64,000 nt of DNA from Geodermatophilus arenarius (lineage in GTDB: Bacteria; Actinomycetota; Actinomycetes; Mycobacteriales; Geodermatophilaceae), in NCBI RefSeq assembly GCF_042654585.1, contig NZ_JBHSGR010000002.1, positions 1 through 64,000 of the forward strand, written 5' to 3'. Below, piece by piece: positions 47,446-57,508 of this stretch. Position 1 is the first letter of the stretch. Every line of letters starts with the position of its first letter. A model generated the notes under the pieces. It worked only from the letters and a program-made list of their open reading frames with translations, made no database searches and had not been told where the DNA came from. The position numbers and the translations under genes were made by a program.

Positions 47446-48447
47446 ATGGACGCGGCCTTCGTCGCGCTGGTCGTCATCGTCGTCGTCGCCCTGGCGTTCG
47501 ACTACACCAACGGGTTCCACGACGCCGCCAACGCCATCGCCGTCGCCGTCTCCACCAAGGCGCTGACGCCGCGGGTGGCGCTGGCGCTGGCGGCGGTGAT
47601 GAACCTGGTCGGCGCCCTGCTGTCCACCGAGGTCGCCAAGACCGTCGGCGCCGGGATCATCGAGGCACCGACCGGGACCGGCGGGCTGGAGATCGTCTTC
47701 GCCGCGCTGGTCGGCGCGATCGTGTGGAACCTCGTCACCTGGTACTTCGGGTTGCCCTCGTCGTCCTCGCACGCGCTGATCGGCGGCCTGGTGGGCGCCG
47801 CGATCGCCGCGGCCCACGACGTCCAGTGGCTGGGCGTCGTCGACAAGGTCGTCATCCCGATGGTCGTGTCGCCGCTGGTCGGCTTCGGCCTCGGCTACCT
47901 GTTCATGCTCGCCATCCTGTGGACCTTCCGGCGGGCCAACGTCACCCGCGCCAACCGCGGCTTCCGCTACGCGCAGATCGTCAGCTCCGCCACCATGGCC
48001 CTCGGCCACGGCCTGCAGGACGCCCAGAAGACGATGGGGATCATCACGCTGGCGCTGTTCACCGCCGGCGAGATCGACGACTTCGAGGTGCCGCTGTGGG
48101 TCGTGCTCGCCGCGGCACTCGCCATCAGCGCGGGCACCTACGCGGGCGGCTTCCGCATCATGCGCACCCTGGGCCGGCGGATCATCCAGCTCACCCCGGC
48201 CGGCGGCTTCGCCGCCCAGACCGTGGCCTCCGGCGTCATGGTGACGACGGCGACGGTCTTCGCCGTGCCGGTCTCGACCACGCACATCACGACGACGTCG
48301 ATCATGGGCGTCGGGTCGACGCGGCGGCTGTCGGCGGTCCGCTGGGGCGTGGCCGGCAACATCGTCGTCGCGTGGATCGTCACCCTGCCGGCCGCCGGGG
48401 CGGTGGCCGCGCTGGCGTACCTCCTCACCGGCCTCGTCGTCGGCTGA
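47446..48447 (+). CDS. Low-affinity inorganic phosphate transporter (PiT family)
   Basis: A 333-residue transporter with about ten membrane helices and the duplicated PiT signatures: FDYTNGFHDAANAIAVAVST in the first half and ALGHGLQDAQKTMGIITLAL in the second; GLPSSSSHALIGGLVGAAIA and PVSTTHITTTSIMGVG are the matching inverted half motifs. It moves metal-phosphate with a cation. The DUF47 gene immediately upstream and the PHO box make phosphate control likely. A strong hairpin follows the stop. Confidence 0.95.
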   Translation: MDAAFVALVVIVVVALAFDYTNGFHDAANAIAVAVSTKALTPRVALALAAVMNLVGALLSTEVAKTVGAGIIEAPTGTGGLEIVFAALVGAIVWNLVTWYFGLPSSSSHALIGGLVGAAIAAAHDVQWLGVVDKVVIPMVVSPLVGFGLGYLFMLAILWTFRRANVTRANRGFRYAQIVSSATMALGHGLQDAQKTMGIITLALFTAGEIDDFEVPLWVVLAAALAISAGTYAGGFRIMRTLGRRIIQLTPAGGFAAQTVASGVMVTTATVFAVPVSTTHITTTSIMGVGSTRRLSAVRWGVAGNIVVAWIVTLPAAGAVAALAYLLTGLVVG

Positions 48448-48470
48448 CGCCGCCGCTCCCCTGATCGAAG

Positions 48471-48501
48471 GGTCACCCCGCGGGGCGCTCGCGGGGTGAC
48501 C
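48471..48501 (+). terminator. Terminator hairpin after the phosphate transporter
   Basis: GGTCACCCCGC (48471-48481) pairs perfectly with GCGGGGTGACC (48491-48501) around a nine-base loop, 24 bases after the stop codon. Confidence 0.75.
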
Positions 48502-48558
48502 TCCGTCTCGCCGACCCCCCGCTGGCATATCCCGATCGATCTGGTAGACATAGACCCC

Positions 48559-48642
48559 GTGGCAGCGACGGCGGTGCTCCTGGTGGGGCGGATCCACGTC
48601 GACCTGCTGCGCGTCTGCACGGCCACCTGTCCGGGCCGCTGA
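48559..48642 (+). CDS. Cysteine/sulfur-type leader peptide
   Basis: A 27-residue frame from the GTG at 48559, ending …GRIHVDLLRVCTATCPGR. R.HVDLLR.….C is the pattern of the short leader peptides that precede sulfur and cysteine genes in mycobacteria and relatives. Two Cys codons lie near the end, so ribosome stalling when cysteine is short could open the downstream leader. It is followed 107 bp later by a TauE/SafE transporter gene. TAGACA just upstream may be the -10 box. Confidence 0.75.
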   Translation: MAATAVLLVGRIHVDLLRVCTATCPGR

Positions 48643-48749
48643 CGCCCGCGCCCTGCGGGGCGCCCCTCCCCCTCGCACGACCCGCGCCGAGTCGCGCCCT
48701 GACGCGCGCCCGCGGCCCGCCTCCCAGCCGGACAGGAGCCCCCACCCCC

Positions 48750-49754
48750 GTGAAGACCCTCATCGTGCTCGCCCTCGCCGGGCTGGGCGCCCAGCTCGTC
48801 GACGGCAGCCTGGGCATGGCCTACGGCGTCACCTCGACGACGTTGCTGCTGGCCTTCGGCACCAACCCCGCCGCCGCCTCGGCGACCGTGCACTTCGCCG
48901 AGATCGGCACCAGCCTGATGTCGGGCGTCGCCCACTGGAAGTTCGGCAACGTCGACTGGAAGGTCGTGGCCAAGGTCGGCGTCCCCGGCGCCGTCGGTGC
49001 CTTCGCCGGCGCACACGTCCTCTCCAGCCTCTCCACCGAGGTCGCCGCCCCGGTGATGTCGCTCATCCTGCTGGCGCTCGGCGTCTACCTGCTCGTCCGC
49101 TTCACCCTGCGGGGCGTCGACCGCCGCAACATCGGCAGGCCGGTGCGCAAGCGCTTCCTGGCCCCGCTCGGCCTGGTGGCCGGCTTCGTCGACGCCACCG
49201 GCGGCGGCGGCTGGGGCCCGGTCGGGACGCCGGCGCTACTCGCCAGCGGCCGCATGGAGCCGCGGAAGGTCATCGGCTCGATCGACACCTCCGAGTTCCT
49301 CGTCGCGCTGGCCGCCAGCCTGGGCTTCCTCCTCGCACTCGGGTCGCAGGGCATCGACTTCGTGTGGGCCCTGGGCCTGCTCGCCGGCGGCCTGGTGGCC
49401 GCGCCGATCGCCGCGTGGCTGGTGCGTCACGTGCCGCCGCGGCTGCTCGGCTCCCTGGTCGGCGGCATGATCGTCCTGACCAACACCCGCACGCTGCTGC
49501 GCAGCGACTGGATCGACGCCTCCGACCCGGTCCGCTACTCGGTCTACGCGGTCATCTACCTGGTCTGGGCCGCCGCCGTCGCGCACTCCTTCCTCCAGTA
49601 CCGCAAGGACCGCGCGCAGGAGTCGGCCGACGCCCTCGCCGCCGAGGCCGCCCGCCTGGCCGAGGACGAGCACCTGCACTCCCCGGACGCGGCGGACGTC
49701 GCGGACCTCGAGCGCAGCCTCCGCGCCGGCCGCCCCGCCGACCCGCGGGACTAG
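48750..49754 (+). CDS. TauE/SafE-family sulfite/organosulfonate exporter
   Basis: A 334-residue membrane protein with eight helices and the family's repeated motifs: LGAQLVDGSLGMAYGVTSTT in the first half and GLVAGFVDATGGGGWGPVGT in the second; NPAAASATVHFAEIGTSLMS follows the first. These proteins carry sulfite, sulfoacetate or related anions. The C-terminal 50 residues are a charged cytoplasmic helix. The leader peptide upstream ties the gene to sulfur supply. A terminator follows. Confidence 0.92.
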   Translation: MKTLIVLALAGLGAQLVDGSLGMAYGVTSTTLLLAFGTNPAAASATVHFAEIGTSLMSGVAHWKFGNVDWKVVAKVGVPGAVGAFAGAHVLSSLSTEVAAPVMSLILLALGVYLLVRFTLRGVDRRNIGRPVRKRFLAPLGLVAGFVDATGGGGWGPVGTPALLASGRMEPRKVIGSIDTSEFLVALAASLGFLLALGSQGIDFVWALGLLAGGLVAAPIAAWLVRHVPPRLLGSLVGGMIVLTNTRTLLRSDWIDASDPVRYSVYAVIYLVWAAAVAHSFLQYRKDRAQESADALAAEAARLAEDEHLHSPDAADVADLERSLRAGRPADPRD

Positions 49755-49767
49755 GCAACGCCGTGCA

Positions 49768-49804
49768 GGAGGCCCCGTCCGGCAACCGCCGGGCGGGGGC
49801 CTCC
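49768..49804. terminator. Terminator hairpin between convergent genes
   Basis: GGAGGCCCC (49768-49776) pairs with GGGGCCTCC (49796-49804). It lies between the TauE/SafE gene (plus) and the epimerase gene (minus) and may serve both. Confidence 0.7.
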
Positions 49805-49811
49805 CGTCGTC

Positions 49812-50789
49812 TCAGCGGCCGGCCAGCAGCGTCGCCTCGAGCTCCCCGGGGAGGCCGGGCTCGGGCAGGCCGTGCGGCGTGGGCAGCCGCTCGGGGTCCT
49901 GCCGCAGCCAGGCCCAGGTGTCGGCGACGGTGTCGCGGACCGGCCGGCTGGGCAGCCCCAGCGCCCGCGCGCGGGCCGTGTCGACGTCCCACGCCGTCGC
50001 CGCCGTCTCCCGGGGCAGCCAGAACGGCAGGTGCAGCCAGGGCTCCACGCCGGCGGCCAGCAGGTCCTCCTCCGGCACCGGGACGAGCTCCGCGTCGCTG
50101 CCGGTGACCTCCCGGCACGTCTCCAGCAGCCCGCCCAGGGTCGTCATCCCGGCCGGGCCGGTGGCGTTGACGGGACCGGCCTGCCCGCGCGCGGCCATCT
50201 CGACCAGCCAGCCGGCCAGGTCGCGGACGTCGACCAGCGCGATCGGCTGCTCCAGCGCGTCGGGGACGACGACGCGGCCGCCGCGGGCGATCCGCTGCAG
50301 CCACCACGGCAGCCGGCGGACGTTGTCGTGCGGACCGAGGATCAGGCCCGCGCGGGCGGTGAGGAACCGCCCGGGCAGCGCCGCGCCCAGCACCCGTTCC
50401 GCGTACGCCTTGTTCGGGCCGTAGTCGTCGTCGGGGGTGTCCCAGGTGGGGCCGTCCTCGCCGCGGACCGGGCCCGGCGGCCAGGTCGAGTAGGCGTTGA
50501 GGCTGCTGACGAACGCGTACGCCCGCACGCCGGCCAGGGCGGCCGCGGCGTGGTCGGCGGCCGGGCGGGTCTGGCAGGAGGTGTCGACGACGACCTCCGG
50601 CGTCCAGCCGTCCAGGGCGCGCGGGAGGGCGGCGGGGTCGTCGCGGTCGCCGCGCAGCGGGCGGACGCCGTCGGGCGGCGCGCCGGTGACGCCGCGGCTG
50701 AACGCGGCGACCTCGTGGCCGCGGTCGAGGGCCGCCGTCGCCACGTGCCGGCCGAGGAAGTGGGTGCCGCCGAGGACGAGGAGTCGCAC
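49812..50789 (-). CDS. NAD-dependent epimerase/dehydratase family protein
   Basis: A 325-residue extended-SDR protein from the GTG at 50789. The nucleotide motif is LVLGGTHFLGRHVATAALDR (residues 4-23), followed by AFVSSLNAYSTWPP and YGPNKAYAERVL with the YxxxK active site. GLILGPHDNVRRLPWWLQRI is typical of isoflavone-reductase-like or RNA-binding-type atypical SDRs of actinobacteria. The substrate is unknown. The frame is open upstream to 50846 but the Rossmann fold starts directly at this GTG. Confidence 0.88.
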   Translation of the reverse strand: MRLLVLGGTHFLGRHVATAALDRGHEVAAFSRGVTGAPPDGVRPLRGDRDDPAALPRALDGWTPEVVVDTSCQTRPAADHAAAALAGVRAYAFVSSLNAYSTWPPGPVRGEDGPTWDTPDDDYGPNKAYAERVLGAALPGRFLTARAGLILGPHDNVRRLPWWLQRIARGGRVVVPDALEQPIALVDVRDLAGWLVEMAARGQAGPVNATGPAGMTTLGGLLETCREVTGSDAELVPVPEEDLLAAGVEPWLHLPFWLPRETAATAWDVDTARARALGLPSRPVRDTVADTWAWLRQDPERLPTPHGLPEPGLPGELEATLLAGR

Positions 50790-50927
50790 GGGCCCACCCC
50801 AGCGGAGCCGCTCCCCCGCCGTCCACCCGGTTCGCGGACGGCGCAAGGACCCGGGCGTCCTCGACTCGGACGGCCCCGTCCCGGGTCCCGCCCCGAGCGT
50901 GCGGAGGGCGGGGAGGACGGGGCCCTC

Positions 50928-51428
50928 CTAGACCGCCCGGGTGACCACCGGGAGGTCGGGCACCTGCGGCAGCGGCTGGGAGCGGGCCGCGGCGAGCACC
51001 ATCTGCGGCGACCGCGGCAGGCCCCGCCGGGTGCACAGCCGCAGCGCGCGCACGCCGGTGATGACGTCGGTCTCCGGCGGGACGACCAGCAGGTCCGCGC
51101 GCCGGTTGCCGCCGGCCCAGCTCAGGCACACGACGCCGGGGTCCATGCTGCGGAACCCGCCGGTGCGCACCACCCGGCCGTCGACGACGACCTTGCGCGG
51201 CGCCGGCAGCCACGAGTCCAGCGCGTAGGTGAACCGCTCGACCCGCACGCCGCGGCGGTCGAGCGCGGCGATCAGCTCGGGCACCTCGACGGCGAGGTCG
51301 CGACCGCGCGGGAACCAGGCCCCGTCGAAGGCGTTCTCCCCCGACCCGGCGTCGGCCCGCAGGCTCACGCGGACGTCGATGCCGCCACGGAAGCCCCCCG
51401 TGGTCCCCGTCGCCTCCGTCGTCGTCAT
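50928..51428 (-). CDS. DUF5994 family protein
   Basis: A 166-residue protein from the ATG at 51428 (GGGAGG eleven bases upstream). FDGAWFPRGRDLAVEVPELI, LDSWLPAPRKVVVDGRVVRT, GGFRSMDPGVVCLSWAGGNR and DLLVVPPETD are the conserved parts of a mycobacterial/actinobacterial family of unknown function, usually 120-170 residues. No catalytic residue can be named. It stands alone between two other minus-strand genes. Confidence 0.85.
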   Translation of the reverse strand: MTTTEATGTTGGFRGGIDVRVSLRADAGSGENAFDGAWFPRGRDLAVEVPELIAALDRRGVRVERFTYALDSWLPAPRKVVVDGRVVRTGGFRSMDPGVVCLSWAGGNRRADLLVVPPETDVITGVRALRLCTRRGLPRSPQMVLAAARSQPLPQVPDLPVVTRAV

Positions 51429-51614
51429 CAGCAGTCCCGCCTCCCGCTCAGCGTGCTGCAGGCCCGCGTCCGGGCCCACCGGGCGACGGTAGGTCGGCGC
51501 GCCGCGGGATCCCCGCGCGCCGCGGCCGGGCCTGTCGCGCCCGGACGGCCGGTCATCACCGCCGGTCACGATCCGGTGACGGCAGCCCGCGGGCACTTCC
51601 GCGCAGACGCGCAG

Positions 51615-51646
51615 GAGCCCCCGTCCGGCGGACCGGACGGGGGCTC
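51615..51646 (-). terminator. Terminator of typA
   Basis: GAGCCCCCGTCCG (51615-51627) and CGGACGGGGGCTC (51634-51646) form a perfect 13-bp stem with a six-base loop, 38 bases after the typA stop. Confidence 0.8.
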
Positions 51647-51683
51647 GGCGAGGCGTGCACCCCCGCGGGAGTGCACGGGTGGC

Positions 51684-53573
<1,890 letters not shown>

Positions 53574-53680
53574 GCGGAAGGGCACCTCGGGGAGAGTCAG
53601 GGGGATCCCGCGGCGGCAGCGCTCGCGGTGCTCCGTACAACGGCCGCCGGGGTCGCGACCTTCCCACCCAGCTTAGGGGC

Positions 53681-54034
53681 TCAGCGCCCGGGGACCTCCG
53701 CCTGCGGCCGGTCCGCCACCGCGTACGTCACCCCTGCGGCGGCGATCGTGACCAGACTCACCGCCAGCCAGGCCGGCAACCCGGCGCCGAGGGCCAGCAC
53801 GTGCGCCAGGACGAACGCGCCGACGTAGAGCGCGCCGAGCCCGAGGGCGACCGCCACGCCGCGGCGCTGCACCCACAGCCAGGCCGCGCCGAGCCCGCCG
53901 GCGAGGAACACCGCCCCGCCCAGTGCCCGGACGCCGGTGCCCTGCGCGACGCCGAATCCGGCCGCCAGCCCGACGGCGACGAGGACGGCGGAGGACAGCC
54001 GGGTGCGGGCGCGGGTCAGCACGGACGTCGTCAT
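53681..54034 (-). CDS. Small four-helix membrane protein
   Basis: A 117-residue protein MTTSVLTRARTRLSSAVLVA onwards with four predicted membrane helices (about residues 14-30, 36-52, 58-80, 84-106) and short loops. No family is recognised. It lies upstream of typA on the same strand, 95 bp away, and a hairpin-forming inverted repeat stands upstream of its start. Confidence 0.75.
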   Translation of the reverse strand: MTTSVLTRARTRLSSAVLVAVGLAAGFGVAQGTGVRALGGAVFLAGGLGAAWLWVQRRGVAVALGLGALYVGAFVLAHVLALGAGLPAWLAVSLVTIAAAGVTYAVADRPQAEVPGR

Positions 54035-54060
54035 GCCCCCAGTGTCCCCGGAGGGGCACC

Positions 54061-54085
54061 GCACGATCAGGTGGGCTGATCGTGC
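54061..54085. repeat. Perfect inverted repeat before the small membrane gene
   Basis: GCACGATCAG (54061-54070) and CTGATCGTGC (54076-54085) are separated by five bases. It could be an operator for the gene at 53681-54034 or a hairpin. Confidence 0.6.
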
Positions 54086-54100
54086 GGCGTCCTGGCCGAC

Positions 54101-54160
54101 CGTGGGAGGTGAGCCAGGACGCGCGGAGGTGAGCCAGGACGCGCGGAGGTGGGTCCGGAC
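54101..54160. repeat. Three tandem 20-bp repeats
   Basis: GCGCGGAGGTGAGCCAGGAC and two variants occupy 54101-54120, 54121-54140 and 54141-54160. They fill most of the gap between the small membrane gene and the YceI terminator; a fourth partial unit (GCGCGAGG) merges with the terminator stem. Confidence 0.75.
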
Positions 54161-54164
54161 GCGC

Positions 54165-54201
54165 GAGGGCCCCGGACGCGCGCTGCGCGTCCGGGGCCCT
54201 C
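54165..54201 (-). terminator. Strong terminator after the YceI gene
   Basis: GAGGGCCCCGGACGCG (54165-54180) pairs with CGCGTCCGGGGCCCTC (54186-54201), a perfect 16-bp stem with a five-base loop, nine bases after the YceI stop. Confidence 0.85.
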
Positions 54202-54210
54202 GGGAGCGGA

Positions 54211-54774
54211 TCAGGCGGTGCGGAGCACGGCCTCGATCTCGAGCTCGACGTCGATCTTGTCGCCGACGACGACGCCGCCGCCGTCCATCGGCATGTCGAT
54301 GTCGACGCCGAAGGCCTTGCGGGAGATGGAGGTCTTGGCGCTGAAGCCGGCGCGGTAGCCGCCGTAGGCGTCGGGACCGAAGCCGTTGAGCTCGAGGGCC
54401 AGCGTGACCGGCTTGGTGATGCCCTTGATGGTCAGGTCGCCCTGGACGGTCCAGTCCTCGCCGTCGGCGACGACGCCGGTCGAGCGGAAGGTCATGACGG
54501 TGTGGTTGCCCACGTCGAAGAAGTCGGCGGAGCGGATGTGCGCGTCGCGCTGCTCCTGGCGGGTGTCGATCGAGTCCATGTCGATGGTGGCGGTCACCGA
54601 GGAGGCGGCCGGGTCCTCGGCGGTGACGATCTCGCCGGAGAACTCCGTGAAGTAGCCGCGGACCTTGCTCACCATCATGTGGCGGACGGAGAAGCCGACG
54701 GTGGAGTGGGTGGCGTCGATGTCCCAGGTGCCGGCGACGTAGCCGGGGATCTGGACGGCGGTGGTGCTGGTCAT
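54211..54774 (-). CDS. YceI-family lipid-binding protein
   Basis: A 187-residue lipocalin-like protein without a signal peptide. GTWDIDATHSTVGFSVRHMM, VTATIDMDSIDTRQEQRDAH and RSADFFDVGNHTVMTF are the family signatures, followed by DLTIKGITKPVTLALELNGF. YceI proteins bind isoprenoid or amide lipids; the cytoplasmic actinobacterial versions have no known ligand. It is divergent from the MarR regulator gene, with operator-like repeats between, so it is probably the regulated target. Confidence 0.93.
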   Translation of the reverse strand: MTSTTAVQIPGYVAGTWDIDATHSTVGFSVRHMMVSKVRGYFTEFSGEIVTAEDPAASSVTATIDMDSIDTRQEQRDAHIRSADFFDVGNHTVMTFRSTGVVADGEDWTVQGDLTIKGITKPVTLALELNGFGPDAYGGYRAGFSAKTSISRKAFGVDIDMPMDGGGVVVGDKIDVELEIEAVLRTA

Positions 54775-54792
54775 GGGAGGGACCTCTCGGTG

Positions 54793-54842
54793 GTTGAGCG
54801 TTTGAGCTTCCGCGGTCCACAGCGTAGTTGAGCGCTTGACTA
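54793..54842. promoter_or_regulatory. Two MarR-type operator candidates between yceI and marR
   Basis: GTTGAGCGTTTGAGC (54793-54807) and TAGTTGAGCGCTTGACTA (54825-54842) share the core TTGAGCG. The second is an imperfect palindrome around AGCGCT. Paired TTGA/TCAA half-sites are typical of MarR-family binding sites, and both lie between the divergent starts. Confidence 0.6.
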
Positions 54843-54864
54843 TTCCGCCAGTACCCTGAGGGAC

Positions 54865-55371
54865 ATGACGACGCAGGTGTCACCCGGAGCGGGGGCTGCC
54901 GCCGGCCCGCCCGCCGGGGAGCCACGCTGGCTCGACGCCGAGGAGCAGAAGGCCTGGCGGGCCTGGCTCTACAGCACCCAGCTGCTCAACGACCGGCTCG
55001 ACCGCGAGCTCACGCGGGCCACCGGCATCCCGCACACCTACTACGAGATCCTCGTGCAGCTGTCGGAGACGCCCGGCCGGCAGATGCGGATGAGCGAGCT
55101 GGCCGACCGCTGCCTGTCCTCCCGCAGCCGGCTGTCGCACGCGGTGTCCCGGCTCGAGGAGCGCGGCTGGGTGCGCCGTCAGGTCTGCGCCGAGGACGGG
55201 CGCGGGCTGCTCGCCGTCCTCACCGACGAGGGCTTCGCCGCCCTGGAGGGCGCCGCGCCGATCCACGTCGAGGGCGTGCGCACCCACCTGTTCGACCAGC
55301 TCACCCCCGAGCAGGTCGCGGCGATGCGGGACATCGGCGAGACGCTGCTGCGCCACCTGAACGAGGACTGA
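54865..55371 (+). CDS. MarR-family transcriptional regulator
   Basis: A 168-residue winged-helix protein. ATGIPHTYYEILVQLSETPG, MRMSELADRCLSSRSRLSHA and SRLEERGWVRRQVCAEDGRG contain the recognition helix and wing; the dimer helices are at both ends. The single Cys pair (DRCLSS, RQVCAED) could be a redox switch but is not placed as in OhrR. It is divergent from the YceI gene and probably represses both. Confidence 0.9.
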   Translation: MTTQVSPGAGAAAGPPAGEPRWLDAEEQKAWRAWLYSTQLLNDRLDRELTRATGIPHTYYEILVQLSETPGRQMRMSELADRCLSSRSRLSHAVSRLEERGWVRRQVCAEDGRGLLAVLTDEGFAALEGAAPIHVEGVRTHLFDQLTPEQVAAMRDIGETLLRHLNED

Positions 55372-55451
55372 GCACCTCCGCCCCCGGTCCGACGGGCGGG
55401 TCCTCCCCCGGGTGGACGACGGCGCGCGCCGCGCTGCCTAGATTCGGCGCG

Positions 55452-56639
55452 ATGGACGAGCGGCCCCTCCTCGAGCGCCTGGTGGCGCGGCTGCGCGCGC
55501 ACCCCTTCGAGGTCGACGCCGCGCTCGCCGCACTCGTCGGGCTGGTCACCGTCGTCGCGCCCGCGCGGGCGTACTGGCCGTCCGAGGGCGTCGCGTCCGT
55601 CCTCGGCGTGCTGCTGGTCGCCCCGCTGGCCTGGCGCCGTCGCGCCCCGGTCCCCGCGGCCGCCGCCGTCACCGCCGTGGGGCTGCTCGAGCTGGTCGCG
55701 GGCACCGACTTCCTCGCCGCCAACGTCTCCGCGCTGCTGATGGTCTACGCGCTGGCCGCCTACGCGCCGCCGTGGGCCTCGCGGGCGGGGCTGGTCCTCG
55801 GGTTCACCGGCGCCGTCCTCGTGGCGCTGCGCTGGTACTCCTCGGACCTGCCCGACTCCCTGGTGGTCAGCGCCGGCTCGGTCAGCGTGTCCGTCGTCGC
55901 GGCCTGGGCCCTGGGCCGGGTGCGCCGCTCCCGGCTCGGTGAGCTCGCCGGCCTGGCCGAGCGCGCCCGGCTGCTGGAGATCGAGCGCGACCAGGAGATG
56001 CGGCTGGCCGCCACCGCCGAGCGGGCCCGGATCGCCCGCGAGATGCACGACGTCGTCGCGCACTCCCTGTCGGTGGTCATCGCGCAGGCCGACGGCGGCC
56101 GCTACGCCGGGAGGACCGATCCGGAGGTGGCCACCGGCGCGCTGGAGGCGATCGCCGCCACCGGCCGGCAGGCGCTGACCGACATGCGCGCCCTGCTCGG
56201 CGTCCTGCGCGACGGCGCTGCCGAGCAGTACGCCCCGCAGCCCGACGTCACCGCCGTCCCGGCCCTCGTCGACGACGTCCGGGCCAGCGGGCTCGACGTC
56301 GACCTGCTGGTGGAGGGCGAGCCGCGGCCCATGGCGGCCGGCCCGCAGCTGGCCGCCTACCGGATCGTGCAGGAGTCGCTGACCAACGTGCTCAAGCACG
56401 CCGGGCCCAGCGGCCGGGCGTGGGTGCGGCTGCACTGGCGCCCGGACTCCCTCGAGCTGTCGGTGCTCGACGACGGCCGCGGCGCGGCGGCGGCCCTGGC
56501 CGAGGGGGACGGGCACGGCCAGGGGCTGCGCGGCATGCACGAGCGGGCCCAGCTGCACCGCGGGCGGCTGGAGGCCGGCCCCCGCGCGGGTGGCGGCTGG
56601 CGGGTGCACGCGGTCCTGCCGCTGGGCGGCGCGCGGTGA
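55452..56639 (+). CDS. NarL-type sensor histidine kinase
   Basis: A 395-residue kinase with an N-terminal domain of four or five membrane helices (residues 22-155), a short coiled coil (LAGLAERARLLEIERDQEMR), the HisKA_3 box ERARIAREMHDVVAHSLSVV with phospho-acceptor His199, and a HATPase domain ending GQGLRGMHERAQLHRGRLEA. Few external residues are present, so it may sense the membrane or an associated exporter. The response regulator gene overlaps its stop by GTGA, and an ABC exporter follows, an arrangement like antibiotic- or lipid-stress-sensing systems. Confidence 0.93.
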   Translation: MDERPLLERLVARLRAHPFEVDAALAALVGLVTVVAPARAYWPSEGVASVLGVLLVAPLAWRRRAPVPAAAAVTAVGLLELVAGTDFLAANVSALLMVYALAAYAPPWASRAGLVLGFTGAVLVALRWYSSDLPDSLVVSAGSVSVSVVAAWALGRVRRSRLGELAGLAERARLLEIERDQEMRLAATAERARIAREMHDVVAHSLSVVIAQADGGRYAGRTDPEVATGALEAIAATGRQALTDMRALLGVLRDGAAEQYAPQPDVTAVPALVDDVRASGLDVDLLVEGEPRPMAAGPQLAAYRIVQESLTNVLKHAGPSGRAWVRLHWRPDSLELSVLDDGRGAAAALAEGDGHGQGLRGMHERAQLHRGRLEAGPRAGGGWRVHAVLPLGGAR

Positions 56640-57319
56640 CCGTCCGGGTTGTGCTGGTCGACGACCAGCAGATGGTCCGCGCCGGGTTCCGGATGGTCAT
56701 CGACTCCCAGCCCGACCTGACCGTCGTCGGGGAGGCCGGCGACGGCGCCGCGGCCGTCGACCTGCTGCGGTCCACCCGGGCCGACGTCGTGCTGATGGAC
56801 GTCCGCATGCCCGGCACCGACGGCATCGAGGCCACCCGGCAGGTGACCGCGCTGCCCGAGGCCCCGCGCGTGGTCGTGCTGACCACCTTCGACCTCGACG
56901 AGTACGTGGTGTCCGCGATCGGCGCCGGGGCCAGCGGCTTCCTGCTCAAGGACGCGCCGCCGGAGGAGATGCTCGCCGCCGTCCGCACCGTGCACGCCGG
57001 CGACTCGGTGATCGCGGCCAGCTCCACCCGCCGGCTGCTGCGGCACGTGGCGCCGATGCTGCGCGGGGCCGGGTCGGCGCCCGCGCCGGCGACCGAGCTG
57101 GCCGAGCTGACCCCGCGCGAGCGCGAGGTGCTCGTGCAGATGGCGCTCGGCGCCACCAACACCGAGATCGCGCAGCGGCTGTTCGTCAGCGAGGCGACGG
57201 TGAAGACGCACGTCGGGCGGGTGCTGGCGAAGACCGGCTCGCGCGACCGCGTGCAGGCCGTCGTCCTCGCCTACCGGACCGGGCTGGTCTCCCCTGCCGA
57301 CCTGCTCCGCGACGCCTGA
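56636..57319 (+). CDS. NarL/FixJ-family response regulator
   Basis: A 227-residue regulator from the GTG at 56636. The receiver domain has the acidic pocket VDDQQMV, phospho-acceptor Asp55 (VVLMDVRMPGTDG) and Lys in FLLKDAPPEEML; the LuxR-type HTH is LTPREREVLVQMALGATNTE with FVSEATVKTHVGRVL. It is coupled to the kinase gene and followed, after a gap with a palindrome, by the ABC transporter genes it may control. Confidence 0.95.
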   Translation: MTVRVVLVDDQQMVRAGFRMVIDSQPDLTVVGEAGDGAAAVDLLRSTRADVVLMDVRMPGTDGIEATRQVTALPEAPRVVVLTTFDLDEYVVSAIGAGASGFLLKDAPPEEMLAAVRTVHAGDSVIAASSTRRLLRHVAPMLRGAGSAPAPATELAELTPREREVLVQMALGATNTEIAQRLFVSEATVKTHVGRVLAKTGSRDRVQAVVLAYRTGLVSPADLLRDA

Positions 57320-57348
57320 GGCCGGGCACCTCCGCGGAACCGCACGGG

Positions 57349-57366
57349 GCACCTCCGCGGAGGTGC
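57349..57366. repeat. 18-bp perfect palindrome after the response regulator
   Basis: GCACCTCCGCGGAGGTGC is fully palindromic. Its left half repeats GGCACCTCCGCGGA found 22 bp earlier, so two half-sites in direct repeat precede the ABC transporter. It could be the regulator's binding site or a terminator hairpin. Confidence 0.55.
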
Positions 57367-57508
57367 GCGTACGACCGGGGGATGACGCCGGGGTCCGCCC
57401 ACGGACGCAGCGGCGCGACGGCGGGAACCGCCCTCCGCTCCGACGCGGGAGGACGGCCGCGGCCGCGAGGGTCGTCGTCGTCCCAGAAGCGATCCGCGGA
57501 GGTCTCCC

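Noticed and set aside
54101..54160. CRISPR array
   Set aside because: The 20-bp units are directly adjacent with no spacers, and no cas genes are present.
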